Positions 15,446 to 24,593 of a stretch of 64,000 nucleotides of DNA are shown here, piece after piece. This DNA comes from Thermoanaerobaculia bacterium. GTDB taxonomy: Bacteria > Acidobacteriota > Thermoanaerobaculia > Multivoradales > J023. Under the pieces are notes generated by a model that was given only the letters and a program-made list of their open reading frames with translations, did not search any database and was not told the DNA's origin. The stretch's first letter is position 1, and the number at the start of each line of letters is the position of its first letter. The position numbers were made by a program, and so were the translations under genes. The stretch spans positions 186,001 through 250,000 of the forward strand of contig JAUIJL010000002.1 in assembly GCA_030431255.1 (NCBI GenBank), given 5' to 3'.

Positions 15446-18400
15446 ATGAAAGGCGATTTCAGCCGACATACTTTCGACCCTGACCGTCCCTATTCGAGCG
15501 TTCGTATGCAACAGGGACGCGTGCTGGTGGACGCGGATTGGAACGAGCAGGGCGATATTCAAGAGCACCTGCGCCGAGAGGCCTTGCGCGACATCATCGG
15601 CAAGTCGGGGGTGCCCGAATCCCAACCCGATTCCTTTCAAGTCTTCGACGACGCCGGCACGATCGCCGTGCGTCCGGGCCGCATCTGGATCGACGGCATG
15701 TTGTGCGAGGAGGACGACGTCACCATCGACCCCTCCGAGCTGCCGCCAGCCGGTAGCGACGGCACTTGGCTGGTCTACTTGGAGGCCCGAGAGCGGCATC
15801 TGACGGCGATCGAGGATCCGTCGATCCGCGAGGTCGCCCTGGGCGGTCCGGACACCTGCACGCGCACCCGAACCACCTGCCGGGTGAGGCTCCAGGAAGT
15901 CGACGCGAATTCCTGCGAGGCGGTGGGCGACTTCGTGCCCGATGGCAATACGGACGGCTCGATGGCCGCCGGCACGGTGCAACCCACGGACACCACCGAC
16001 CCTTGCGTCGTGCCCTCCCAAGCCGGCTACGCCGGGCTCGAAAACCAGCTCTACCGAGTCGAGATTCACCGGTCGGGTTCCACGGCGGGCCCCGGCCCCA
16101 GGCCGACCTTCAAATGGTCTCGCCACAACGGCTCGGTGCTCAGCGCCTGGACCGGACGCAGCGGCCGGGAGCTCAGCCTGGAGAGCCTGGGGCGCGACAC
16201 GGAGCGGGGATTCTACGGCGCCCAATGGGTGGAGCTGGGAGACGACGAGCTCGACGCCGCGGAGCAGAGCGGCCCCTTGGTGGAGGTGGAAGCGGTCAGC
16301 CCGTCGGAGCACGGCGAGGGCGGCACCTTGACCATCATCGCCGGGGACGAGCCTCAGCTCTATGATCCCGATCCGCAAAAACACCCCAAGGTCCGACGTT
16401 GGGATTCCGGCGCTATCGAAATCGACACCAGCGATTGGCAGGATCTCGAGCTACATGTGCGGGTGCGCTTTACCCCCGGAACCTACCGGGCCGGAGATTA
16501 TTGGTGGATCCCCGCCCGTGCTTTCGTCGGTGAATTCTCCGGCTCCATCGAGTGGCCCGAGACCGGCGGGGTTCCCGACAGCATCCCGCCCCATGGCGTG
16601 GCACGGTCCATCGCCAAGCTGGGTTTGGTTCACCTCGACGACGCCGGCATGCACATCGACGATTGCCGCTGCGTCTTCCCCACCCTCTGCCATCACTCTG
16701 AAAGCGGCTGCTGTTGCACGGTCACCGTCGGGCCGCACGCCGAGTATCGAACCATCCAAGAAGGCATCGACGCCCTGGCCGACACCGCGGGCGGACGAGT
16801 CTGCGTACAGGACGGCATCTACCGGGAAAATATCGGGCTCGACCGCGGGGACATCACCATTCACGGCTGCGGGCCGAGGACGGTTTGGGAGTCGGCCGAT
16901 CCGAGCCGGCCGCTGCTGACGGTCACGGGGCCCGGCGCCCAAAACATCAGCGTCCAGCACCTCACCTTTCGAGCTCCCGACTCCATGGCCGTATTCGTGG
17001 ATCCAGGCAGCCCGGTCGCCGACTTCACCCTGGAGCACCTCACCTTCGAAGGCCGTCACCGCATCGCCGTCAGCGCCCCGCGGGTCTCCGGCCTACGGAT
17101 CGTCGACTGCCACCTGCGCTATGCCGCCGCCGACATCACAGATCCCGACTTTCTTCGACTGCCCGCTCTCTTCGTGGGCGGCAAGGATCTGCGCGTTGAA
17201 GGCAACACAATTCACACCGCGGACGTTCGCCTCCCTGACCCCGACGATCAGATTCCACCCGTGCCCGGAGGCGCGGCCGGGGGAATCATGATCACCGGCG
17301 GCAGCGCGGGCGTCGTGCTGCGCGAGAATTTGATCGTAGGCGGCTCTTGGAACGGCATCACCCTGGGAAGCGTGAGCTACTTCGACCAGATCGGCAGCAT
17401 CGAGACCGCCGGCTGGCTCCACCTCGACGGCGACCTCCAAGGCGAGGGCGTCGAGGAGGTGCGCGACCACTACCGGGCGAGACGGTTTCTAGGCCCGTCA
17501 CAGGCTCCCATCGTCGACACCGGCAGCGAGATTTTTCTCGATCGCTGGGTCACCGACGGCGACAACGGCACGCTGATTTCCGATGGCGATCTCCAGGATG
17601 TGCGGATCGAAGGCAATACAGTGCAGGGCATGGGCGGCTGCGCCCTCTCGGCTGTTCATTTCTTCGAGCCCGACGGCACCTTCCCCGACCTGATCGGCAT
17701 CGACGGCCTGGTGGTGCGCGACAACCGCTTTCAGGATTGTCTGCGTCTCCAACCTTGGACCGACGCTCTGAGGCGTTATCCCGAGCAGCCGTTCGCCGCC
17801 GTCTGCCTGGCGGGTGCGGGCGGTCGGCAGCGGAGCCCACGGATCGGCGAGCATGAATCCGGCGAGCACGAGCCCGGGCAGCCTTCGGTGGACAATCGCT
17901 TCGAAAACAACGTCATCGAAGGCAACGCCCTTTCCTGGTGGACCCAGCCCGTCTGTGGCCTCTTCGTGCAATACGGACGCGGGCTGACCGTGCGGGGCAA
18001 CCGCTTGGTGGAGAACGGTAACGCCCTGGGCAACCTGCAAGCGGAGCAAGGCCGACGTGGCGGCGTGGTGCTGGGCCTCGTCACCGTCGACACCTACGTC
18101 GTCGACCCGACCGACGACGAGCTCGTCGTGCGGCAGGACGGTATTCCCGCCCTGGTCTTCCACGACAACGTGGTCGTCGCCCATCAAGGCCGCGCCCTCG
18201 ACGCTCTGGCCTTCGGCCCGGTCTCGATCACCGACAATCAGCTCACCGCCCGGGGCACCGTGCGAGTCGTAGGCGGGCTCGATCCCCAAAGCGAAGACAA
18301 CTTGGGCTTAGACCAGCTCGGCAACATGCCGGTCACCGAGCGCGCCTCGGCTCCGGTCCGCGACTTCCTCGACCAGCTCGGCGGCGAGGTCGTGCGGGTG

Positions 18401-19585
18401 CTCAATCTCGGGGTCTCCAACGAGCTCTACCTGCAGAGCCTCGGCTTCTCCGGGCTGGGCCGCGCCGCCGAGCTGCTGGACCCGGAAACCGCCGGTGCCG
18501 AGCTCGAAGCAGCCTTCGTCAACGGCAACATCCTCTTCCACGATAACCAGATCTTGCTCGACACCTTGGCCCCGAAACGCACTTTCGCCATGTCGTCTAT
18601 CTTGCTGCTGACCCTCGGACACCTTTCCATGCAGGGCAATGTGGCCGACGCCGACCTGCCCCTCGGCTCCGTCATGCTGAGCGACGCCATCACCCTCGGC
18701 CTCTCCCACCAAGCCCAAAACAACCGACTGACCAAGGGTTTGTTTTCGGGCGTGCTCTCGGCCATCACCCTGGGCCTGATGAACACCACAGTCGACAATC
18801 AAGCCACCCATTGCATCCTGGGCCTGGGGGCGCCTCAAATCAGCCGCGTGGCCCCCAACCAAGCCCTGGTCAACCTTTTCATTCAGAGGTTCTGCGGCTG
18901 GACCGAAGGGCTTCAACGGCTCATGGGCTTCGGCGACGACGGCGGGGCCACACCCGATCCTGACCGTTCGGCCAAAAGCCCTAAGAGTGCCGACCCAAAC
19001 AGCACCGTATTTACCTCCGGTGGCAGCTCCCCGAATCCGAGGCTAAACCAGCTTCGCAAGCAGCTCCAAGCCGAGGGCCCCAGGCTGCCCGCGGCCACGG
19101 ATCGGGTCCATCTCCGGGGCCACGATTACGTGGTCGACACCTGGGCTTCGGTGGAAAACCGCGCCGCCTTAGACGCCGTCGCCCTGGGCACCCCCGAGGC
19201 CGCCGAGCGCTTCCTCGACCAGCGCGAGCGAGGCCGCGACCTGCGAGCCCTCGGCCGCGACCGCGAGCTGACGGTCATCGGCACCGACAAGCCCCAGGTC
19301 GCCATTACCGGCCGCGTGATCGGCAAACGGTCCGAGGTGCTGCCGAAAAACTTACGAGTCACACTGTCCGACCGCAAAGGCCCCCAAAACGCACTCGCCG
19401 AAGCCGACGTCGAAAAAGACGGCCTCTATAGCCTGAGTGTCGACCTCGAGACCTTCAGCGACTACTTCAAGGGCAATAAGTACATGGTGGTGAGCGCCGT
19501 CTACGGCAAAGACGTGCTCGCCGGCGAAGAACGCAACCTCGGCAAGCTCAACCGTCCGGTGAGGCGAGTGCATCTGCGAATTTGA
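15446..19585 (+). CDS. DUF6519-type right-handed beta-helix protein, probable eCIS fibre/surface protein
   Basis: A 1379-residue protein with GGAG 6 nt before the ATG. It starts 'MKGDFSRHTFDPDRPYSSVRMQQGRVLVDADWNEQ', the DUF6519 signature found in eCIS and tail clusters. Residues ~425-1090 contain parallel beta-helix repeats ('RTIQEGIDALADTAGG', 'NISVQHLTF', 'DFTLEHLTFEG', 'LRVEGNTI', 'VRIEGNTVQ', 'DNRFENNVIEGN'). A Cys-rich CHHSESGCCCTV lies just before the helix. The last ~250 residues are a separate domain with a carboxypeptidase-like beta region ('QVAITGRVIGKRSEVLPKNLRVTLSD'). No signal peptide. A role as receptor-binding fibre or spike decoration is inferred from position and fold. It is separated from the operon by 396 bp and closed by a terminator. 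Confidence 0.8.
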   Translation: MKGDFSRHTFDPDRPYSSVRMQQGRVLVDADWNEQGDIQEHLRREALRDIIGKSGVPESQPDSFQVFDDAGTIAVRPGRIWIDGMLCEEDDVTIDPSELPPAGSDGTWLVYLEARERHLTAIEDPSIREVALGGPDTCTRTRTTCRVRLQEVDANSCEAVGDFVPDGNTDGSMAAGTVQPTDTTDPCVVPSQAGYAGLENQLYRVEIHRSGSTAGPGPRPTFKWSRHNGSVLSAWTGRSGRELSLESLGRDTERGFYGAQWVELGDDELDAAEQSGPLVEVEAVSPSEHGEGGTLTIIAGDEPQLYDPDPQKHPKVRRWDSGAIEIDTSDWQDLELHVRVRFTPGTYRAGDYWWIPARAFVGEFSGSIEWPETGGVPDSIPPHGVARSIAKLGLVHLDDAGMHIDDCRCVFPTLCHHSESGCCCTVTVGPHAEYRTIQEGIDALADTAGGRVCVQDGIYRENIGLDRGDITIHGCGPRTVWESADPSRPLLTVTGPGAQNISVQHLTFRAPDSMAVFVDPGSPVADFTLEHLTFEGRHRIAVSAPRVSGLRIVDCHLRYAAADITDPDFLRLPALFVGGKDLRVEGNTIHTADVRLPDPDDQIPPVPGGAAGGIMITGGSAGVVLRENLIVGGSWNGITLGSVSYFDQIGSIETAGWLHLDGDLQGEGVEEVRDHYRARRFLGPSQAPIVDTGSEIFLDRWVTDGDNGTLISDGDLQDVRIEGNTVQGMGGCALSAVHFFEPDGTFPDLIGIDGLVVRDNRFQDCLRLQPWTDALRRYPEQPFAAVCLAGAGGRQRSPRIGEHESGEHEPGQPSVDNRFENNVIEGNALSWWTQPVCGLFVQYGRGLTVRGNRLVENGNALGNLQAEQGRRGGVVLGLVTVDTYVVDPTDDELVVRQDGIPALVFHDNVVVAHQGRALDALAFGPVSITDNQLTARGTVRVVGGLDPQSEDNLGLDQLGNMPVTERASAPVRDFLDQLGGEVVRVLNLGVSNELYLQSLGFSGLGRAAELLDPETAGAELEAAFVNGNILFHDNQILLDTLAPKRTFAMSSILLLTLGHLSMQGNVADADLPLGSVMLSDAITLGLSHQAQNNRLTKGLFSGVLSAITLGLMNTTVDNQATHCILGLGAPQISRVAPNQALVNLFIQRFCGWTEGLQRLMGFGDDGGATPDPDRSAKSPKSADPNSTVFTSGGSSPNPRLNQLRKQLQAEGPRLPAATDRVHLRGHDYVVDTWASVENRAALDAVALGTPEAAERFLDQRERGRDLRALGRDRELTVIGTDKPQVAITGRVIGKRSEVLPKNLRVTLSDRKGPQNALAEADVEKDGLYSLSVDLETFSDYFKGNKYMVVSAVYGKDVLAGEERNLGKLNRPVRRVHLRI

Positions 19586-19616
19586 CGAAAGGGCTTGCCC
19601 CCACCCCAAAAACGAG

Positions 19617-19643
19617 CAAAGCCAGGGGCGACCCCTGGCTTTG
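19617..19643. terminator. Terminator closing the eCIS operon
   Basis: CAAAGCCAGGGG, a CGA loop and CCCCTGGCTTTGG form a perfect hairpin 31 nt after the beta-helix stop. A/T residues on both flanks allow bidirectional use with the convergent lipoprotein gene. Confidence 0.7.
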
Positions 19644-19708
19644 GTTCCTCAATCTCGCTTTGGCTCTCAATTTCTAGAGATCGAAGCTTGCTCTTGTGCC
19701 GATTCCGA

Positions 19709-20029
19709 TCAGCTGTTGATCTCGCCATCATTTTCGCTGTCTTCTTCCTTCTCGTCCGGCATCGTCACCTCGATATCCGGAACCTCGATCGTTTCGGTCT
19801 CGGTGCTGATGTCCACATCCACATCCGGCACCTTCACCTCTTTTTCCTTGGTGGTCATGGTGACCTCGGCGGTTTCGGCATCGTATTTCGGCAGCTGGCC
19901 TTCTTCGACCTCCACGTCCACATCCGGGAGCTTGCCTTCTTGGGTTTTTTCTACGGAACAAGCCACCAGGGGCAGCAAACACAGCGAGGCGACCACGGGC
20001 AGCAGCTTCATTTTCGGTTTCTTCAACAT
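19709..20029 (-). CDS. Small acidic lipoprotein with PDVDV repeats
   Basis: A 106-residue protein. The ATG has AAGGAG 8 nt upstream on the - strand. Signal peptide MLKKPKMKLLPVVASLCLLP precedes the lipobox LVAC, with Cys24 as the lipidated residue. The mature part is short, highly acidic and repetitive: LPDVDVEVEEGQLP, VKVPDVDVDI, IEVPDIEVTMP, ending EKEEDSENDGE. It resembles small lipoproteins of unknown function with VPDVDVD motifs. The acidic surface suggests cation binding (inference). It is convergent with the eCIS operon. Confidence 0.75.
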   Translation of the reverse strand: MLKKPKMKLLPVVASLCLLPLVACSVEKTQEGKLPDVDVEVEEGQLPKYDAETAEVTMTTKEKEVKVPDVDVDISTETETIEVPDIEVTMPDEKEEDSENDGEINS

Positions 20030-20125
20030 AGGGCAATCTCCTTTTCGGGTTCACATCTTTCGGGTTCAAAATCTTCTCTCAACCACCCGGCCTCAGACGG
20101 GTAAAAGCCTTTCGGCATCAACTAG

Positions 20126-20173
20126 GCACGGTCGCTATCAAGCGCGGTCGCTATCAAGCACGGTCGCTATCAT
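20126..20173. repeat. Three tandem copies of a 16-bp unit
   Basis: The unit GCACGGTCGCTATCAA is repeated three times head to tail, with one change in copy 2 (GCG for GCA) and one in the last base of copy 3. It lies upstream of the lipoprotein gene and downstream of the kinase gene, in a 433-bp stretch without a convincing gene. Confidence 0.7.
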
Positions 20174-20329
20174 TCATATCGGTAATGAATGCAGCTTCTG
20201 TGCCGGCACCCCGCCCGCCCAGGAAAAGAACCCCCCGACCCAAGGAAAACCCGCGCGCAGCCAGTCGAAAACCCGTTTCGTAGCGCCGGGTCGAAACCCA
20301 TCTTCGTGCACTTCCAGGTCGCGGCCGTG

Positions 20330-20359
20330 CAATTTCTACCGTCGACCTTGTAGAAATTG
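20330..20359. repeat. Perfect 10-bp inverted repeat
   Basis: CAATTTCTAC and GTAGAAATTG flank a 10-nt spacer (CGTCGACCTT, itself containing the palindrome GTCGAC). It lies 104 bp past the kinase stop on the - strand. No clear T-run follows, so it may be a processing site, a protein-binding site or a weak terminator. Confidence 0.5.
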
Positions 20360-20462
20360 GGAAAACGGTAGGCTCCCGCGGCCCTGGAGCTGCGGAGCTT
20401 GAAGCTGCCCGAGATCAACGACTTTCTGCGCGCCCACGCCGGCCGTCACGAGGGCGTGCCGC

Positions 20463-23021
20463 TCAAGGCTCGCTCAGCTCTGTTTCGTGACCGACGATCT
20501 CCTGCGGGCGGCCACAGCGCTGGAGGTGGTCGCGCAGGACGTCGAACGCGTCCTTGCGCAGCCGATGTTTGGCCTTGGTGAGCTTCTTGAAGGCCTGTAC
20601 CATCAGCGGCTCGGCCTCCTCGCATCGACCCTGGACGCTCAGGCTCTCGCCGAGCACGCTTTCCGCCTGTGCGATGCGGACGTGGTCATCGCCCAAGCGA
20701 GGTCGCCACACAGCGAGCAGATGTCGAAGCTCGACCTCCGCTTCCGCGGGCTGCCCCAGACGTAAGCGGGCTTGCTCGGCTCTCAAGGCGTAGAGCAGGA
20801 CCCGCCAATTTTCCGGGCCTCGGGTTGCGATCACCGCTTCGAGGGCTTCGCCGTACACCGCTCGGGCACGGCCGTATTCCCCCTGGGCGAGCAACAAACC
20901 AGCCAGGCTCGAATAGGTGATCGGATCCTTGTAATCCTCACCGAAGCTCATTCGCTCAAGAGCCAAGACCTCTTGATAGGTGTGGAGAGCGGCGGCGAAG
21001 TCTTCCGATCGCCGGAGCACGATTCCGAGGTTTCCGAGGGCGGGAATCTGACTGGGATGTTTCTCTCCGTAGTGCCGACGACGCTCGGCCAAGGCTTCTC
21101 GATAGAGCGCGGCGGCCTCGTCGTAGCGCCCTTGGGAGCTGCGGATCTGGGCCATGTACTCCCGGGCCACGATCGCTTGATCCGGTCTCGTCCGCAGCTC
21201 TTGCACCAGATCCAAAGCTTCCTCGGCCGGCCCCTCCGCTCCCTGGAAATCACCCCGATAGCAAAAGATCGAAGCCAGCTCCACCAAACCCGCGGTCAGC
21301 TGCCCGCGCCCGCCGGGTCCGTCGCGCCGGACTTGGTCGACCACTCCGCGGGCCAGGGCTTCCGCCTCGTCGAGCCGACCCAGGCTCTTATACGCCGAAG
21401 CCAAGGCGATTTCGGTTTCGGCCACATCGGCATGGTGCTCGCCGTGAAGCCCGCTACGAATCGTCAATGCCTCTTGCAGTTGGGTCGCCGCCGGCAGAGG
21501 CTCGCCGATCACATTCATGATCACTCCTGAGCCGTGCAGCAACGCGGCGCGCACCGCCGGTTGATCTTGCAAGCCGGTCTCGAGCAACGGCACGCTCCGT
21601 TGCAAAGCCTCGTGGACCGTGAGTTTCTCCCCGGGGCGCGCATACGGATGGCTCAACCGGAAGACGTCGAGGATCAAGGTGAGCACTGCTTGCTTTTCAT
21701 CGCGCTCCCTTCGGGCCTGATCGCGTTCCTCGGCCACTCGCGCCGACTGCCAGGCGATCGCCGCCATGAAGCCCGCGAGCAGCATGGCGACCGATGCGGC
21801 GGCGGTCACCCCCAAGCGGTGTCGACGGACGAATTTGCCCGCCCGATAACGCCGGCTGCCTTGCCGTGCCACCACCGGACGCCCCGTCCCATAGCGCTCG
21901 ATATCTTCCGCCAGCCGGTCGACGGACTCGTAGCGTTGGGCAGGATCGCTGCGCAGGGCTCGGAGCACGATGGCGTCCAGATCGCCACGCAGCCTTCGAC
22001 GCAAATCGTCGACCGACTCGGGGCCTCCAGCCAACTCCGATTCGATGATGAGCGCCGCGCTCGGAGCCGGCGGCTCTCGCTCGAGCAAATCTTGCTCCAG
22101 ATCGTGGGGTGATCGCCCCTTGAGGCTGCGGGGCAAGGTACCGGTCAGCAGCTTATAGAGCAGGACCCCCAGGGAGTAGATATCGCTCGCCGTAGTGATC
22201 CGACGGCCGGCCAGCTGCTCCGGGCTGGCATAGCTCGGCGTCAAGACGCGATACCAGGCGGCGGTCGGCTCACTGTCCGCCGAGGAGTCGGGGTCGAGCA
22301 GCTTGGCGATACCGAAGTCGAGCAGCTTGGGATCACCGCTGGGGGTGACAAGAATATTCGACGGCTTGATGTCGCGATGCACCACCAAATGGCGGTGCGC
22401 GTATTGCACCGCCGAGCAGACCTTGCGAAAAAGCTTCAGGCGCTCTTCCACCGACAAACGGTTCTGTCGGCAATACTCGTCGATCGGCAGGCCTTCGACG
22501 TATTCCATCACGAAGTACGGGAAGCCGGCCTCCGTGCTGCCGCCATCGATGAGGCGGGCGATATGGGGATGATCGAGATCCGCCAGAATTTGGCGTTCCG
22601 TGCGCAGCCGCCGGAGAATCGTTTCGCTTTCCATGCCCTCGCGCACGAGCTTGATCACCACGTCCCGGCGAAAGGTGTCATCGTTCCTCACGGCTAGGTA
22701 GACGGTGCTCATCCCCCCCTGCCCGACCTGCCGAACGAGCCGATACGGCCCGATTGATCCCAACCCATCGCCGGAGGGAGCCTCCGGATCTCCGGATCCG
22801 GCAATACCCCTCGGCTTCGGGAGATGGGAGCGGGGAGCCGAGCTCACCGCCGAGGCTTCGGCGATGTCCTGCTCGTCGTCGATCGCCAGCAGGTCCTCCA
22901 CCGCTCGGCGCTCCTTGCCGTTACGGCAGGAGCGGTCTAAGCATAGACAACGCTCGTCCGCCGGCAACTCGACGACCTGCTCGAAGAGATCCAAAATCCG
23001 CTGCCAATTCGCGGCGCTCAC
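20463..23021 (-). CDS. Membrane Ser/Thr protein kinase with extracytoplasmic TPR domain
   Basis: An 852-residue protein. Residues 1-60 resemble the short N-terminal segment of ECF-linked kinases (NWQRILDLFEQVVELPADER). The kinase domain is ~92-370, with Gly-loop GQGGMSTV, Lys124, HRDIKPSN (from 215) and DFG (235-237), so it looks active. One transmembrane helix lies near 405-428 (VTAAASVAMLLAGFMAAIAW), followed by ~420 residues of TPR-like helices ('SLGRLDEAEALARGVVDQV', 'SQGRYDEAAALYREALAERRRHYGEKHPSQ'). The start is a GTG overlapping the sigma-factor stop (GTGA), so the two are co-translated. This pair is common in Acidobacteriota and Planctomycetes; the kinase likely gates the sigma factor (inference). 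Confidence 0.92.
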   Translation of the reverse strand: MSAANWQRILDLFEQVVELPADERCLCLDRSCRNGKERRAVEDLLAIDDEQDIAEASAVSSAPRSHLPKPRGIAGSGDPEAPSGDGLGSIGPYRLVRQVGQGGMSTVYLAVRNDDTFRRDVVIKLVREGMESETILRRLRTERQILADLDHPHIARLIDGGSTEAGFPYFVMEYVEGLPIDEYCRQNRLSVEERLKLFRKVCSAVQYAHRHLVVHRDIKPSNILVTPSGDPKLLDFGIAKLLDPDSSADSEPTAAWYRVLTPSYASPEQLAGRRITTASDIYSLGVLLYKLLTGTLPRSLKGRSPHDLEQDLLEREPPAPSAALIIESELAGGPESVDDLRRRLRGDLDAIVLRALRSDPAQRYESVDRLAEDIERYGTGRPVVARQGSRRYRAGKFVRRHRLGVTAAASVAMLLAGFMAAIAWQSARVAEERDQARRERDEKQAVLTLILDVFRLSHPYARPGEKLTVHEALQRSVPLLETGLQDQPAVRAALLHGSGVIMNVIGEPLPAATQLQEALTIRSGLHGEHHADVAETEIALASAYKSLGRLDEAEALARGVVDQVRRDGPGGRGQLTAGLVELASIFCYRGDFQGAEGPAEEALDLVQELRTRPDQAIVAREYMAQIRSSQGRYDEAAALYREALAERRRHYGEKHPSQIPALGNLGIVLRRSEDFAAALHTYQEVLALERMSFGEDYKDPITYSSLAGLLLAQGEYGRARAVYGEALEAVIATRGPENWRVLLYALRAEQARLRLGQPAEAEVELRHLLAVWRPRLGDDHVRIAQAESVLGESLSVQGRCEEAEPLMVQAFKKLTKAKHRLRKDAFDVLRDHLQRCGRPQEIVGHETELSEP

Positions 23022-23596
23022 GGCTCGTCCTCGGTAAGAAACGCTTTCATCCAGGCTCTGGCCGACCGTAGTCGACGCTGGACCGTGGCGGTCGACATGC
23101 CCAGGACCTCGGCGATCTCGTCGGCGGCGAGCCCTCCAAAGTAGCGCAGCTCCACGACACGCGCCCGCTCGATGTCGTGCTCTGCCAATTGGCGCAGCAA
23201 TTCCTCCACCTGAAGGACTTCCGGCGGTCGGCGGTCGGCGCTGTGCAGTGTTTCTTCAAAAATTAGAATCGGCAGGCCGCCCCCGCGTTTTTCACGACGG
23301 TGATGTCGAGCATGCTCCACTAGAACCCGGCGCATGAGTCGCGCGCACATGGCGTAGAAATGGGCGCTATCGCTCCAGCTGACCTGCTGAACTCGCAGCA
23401 GACGGGGATAGATTTCGTGCACCAAGGCGGTGGTCTGCAACGTCTCGTGTTTTCGATTGGAGCGCAAATACCGGCTCGCCATCTGCTTGAGCTGTCGATA
23501 GACGAGAGGAATCAATCGGCTAAGAGCTTCTTCGTTGCCCCCGCGCCACTCCAGCAGAAGGCTCTCGATTTGTTGTGAACGTTCTTCGGAACCCAT
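23018..23596 (-). CDS. ECF-type sigma factor (Sigma70_ECF family)
   Basis: A 192-residue protein. Region 2: 'LIPLVYRQLKQMASRYLRSNRKHETLQTTALVHEIYPRLL', the hallmark of the Sigma70_ECF (PF07638) group. Region 4: 'RVVELRYFGGLAADEIAEVLGMSTATVQRRLRSARAWM' with a clear HTH. The length is normal for the group. It directly precedes and overlaps the kinase gene, so it is probably regulated by it instead of by an anti-sigma factor. The target genes are not evident from the window; the small secreted proteins next door are candidates. Confidence 0.92.
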   Translation of the reverse strand: MGSEERSQQIESLLLEWRGGNEEALSRLIPLVYRQLKQMASRYLRSNRKHETLQTTALVHEIYPRLLRVQQVSWSDSAHFYAMCARLMRRVLVEHARHHRREKRGGGLPILIFEETLHSADRRPPEVLQVEELLRQLAEHDIERARVVELRYFGGLAADEIAEVLGMSTATVQRRLRSARAWMKAFLTEDEP

Positions 23597-23824
23597 ATCG
23601 TTATTTTATTCGCTCATCACGTCGGCAGGAGCTTGGGCGGCGGCAAGGTCGGCAGCGGCGGAATTTCGTAGCCGGAGCCTAGTGGGCAATAACTTGGACG
23701 ATGCCCAGGTGGCGTGATCGATTTTCTCTCCATTCAGCGTCTCTCATGGAAACGGCCCGCCAACTGCCGCCGACCGGCTCGGTGCCGAAGACGGCAGATG
23801 AACATACATGAAGCAAGGAGACAC

Positions 23825-24112
23825 ATGATGACCGCTAAATCGAAAATCTTGAAAAACCTGATTCCAAGGGCCTCGCTCCTCGGGGCGTTGATCCTCGGAG
23901 CCGGAGGGCTGCTGATCGATCACAGCGAAGCCGCCGGCACCGCCGACGAAACCGAGCCACGATGGCTCTTGACCGACGCGGCCATCGCTCGCACGGCAGC
24001 AGGTGATTGCGAGGACAACGAGTCGTTCAAGATCTGCCGGGAGGAGTGCGTAGTCCACGTGCCCAGCGGTCGCGAAGAGCCCACCGGAAATTTCGCCTGC
24101 TTTCCTTTCTAA
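23825..24112 (+). CDS. Small secreted Cys-containing protein of unknown function
   Basis: Up to 95 residues. Two adjacent ATGs (23825, 23828) follow AAGGAGACAC; the second has the better spacing. The N-terminus KSKILKNLIP plus LLGALILGAGGLLI is a signal peptide or membrane anchor. The mature part is acidic and ends with four Cys (DCEDNESFKICREECVV ... FACFPF), which could form two disulfides. I do not recognise the family. It lies divergent from the ECF sigma/kinase pair. Confidence 0.6.
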   Translation: MMTAKSKILKNLIPRASLLGALILGAGGLLIDHSEAAGTADETEPRWLLTDAAIARTAAGDCEDNESFKICREECVVHVPSGREEPTGNFACFPF

Positions 24113-24148
24113 AACGGCCGGGCCGAGCACAAACCGGCCCAAACAAAA

Positions 24149-24182
24149 GCATCGCGTGCTCCCCATTGGAAGCACGCGATGC
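24149..24182 (-). terminator. Terminator of the small Cys-rich gene on the minus strand
   Basis: GCATCGCGTGCT, a 10-nt loop and AGCACGCGATGC form a perfect 12-bp stem. Read on the - strand it is followed by TTTTGTTTGGG, a good intrinsic terminator for the gene at 24230-24436. Confidence 0.7.
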
Positions 24183-24229
24183 TCGGTCTCGAATCTCGGC
24201 CGTAGAGGCTAAACCAAGGCAGACATCAA

Positions 24230-24436
24230 TCAGATGTTTGCGATTCCGAACTGGCCGCGGCAGATCTGGCCGGTGTAGTTATTGCGGTAGGTCTTGTAAT
24301 ACACCGGGCAGTGCTCGGGACCACCGATGCAGCTGCCGTATTGGCTCCAACCGGAAGCACCGTCAGGCACGTAACACGGCGGGCACGGGCCTCCAGCCTC
24401 TGCCACCGGGGCGATGGCGAAGCCGAGACCCAACAT
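24230..24436 (-). CDS. Small exported Cys-rich peptide, start uncertain
   Basis: 68 residues from ATG 24436: a hydrophobic segment MLGLGFAIAPVAEA, then GGPCPPCYVPDG and a Tyr/Gly-rich tail with five Cys in all (…YGSCIGG, EHCPVYY, QICRGQF). The frame stays open upstream and would encode FFGRKLLSATA immediately before this Met. That looks like the charged n-region of a signal peptide, but it has no ATG/GTG/TTG before an in-frame TAA. The true start is therefore unclear: a frameshift, a lost start codon or a non-standard start. Family not recognised. Confidence 0.5.
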   Translation of the reverse strand: MLGLGFAIAPVAEAGGPCPPCYVPDGASGWSQYGSCIGGPEHCPVYYKTYRNNYTGQICRGQFGIANI

Positions 24437-24593
24437 GGCTGTCGCCGAAAGGAGCTTTCGTCCAAAGAAACTGTAATTTAAAGAAGATTATAGTCACGAA
24501 TATCGACAATAGACCAGCCCTATAAACCAATATTGACCACTATCTTTTATAGACCAGATTCTATGCAAAAAGCATCAAGGTCTGGCTGAGCTC
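24437..24593. other. AT-rich intergenic region
   Basis: About 157 bp of clearly lower GC than the surroundings (runs such as AATTTAAAGAAGATTATAG and CTATAAACCAATATTGACC). It separates two - strand genes and probably holds the promoter of the small Cys-rich gene. No ORF is supported. Confidence 0.45.

Noticed and set aside
14984-16384. A 466-codon ORF on the - strand opposite the tail-I and beta-helix genes.
   Set aside because: Antisense shadow of high-GC coding sequence: composition typical of mirrored frames, no domain, no RBS.
20399-20581. A 60-codon + strand ORF starting MKLPEINDFLRAHAGRHEG.
   Set aside because: The first ~25 residues look protein-like but it soon runs antisense into the kinase gene; at most a relic, with no identifiable family.
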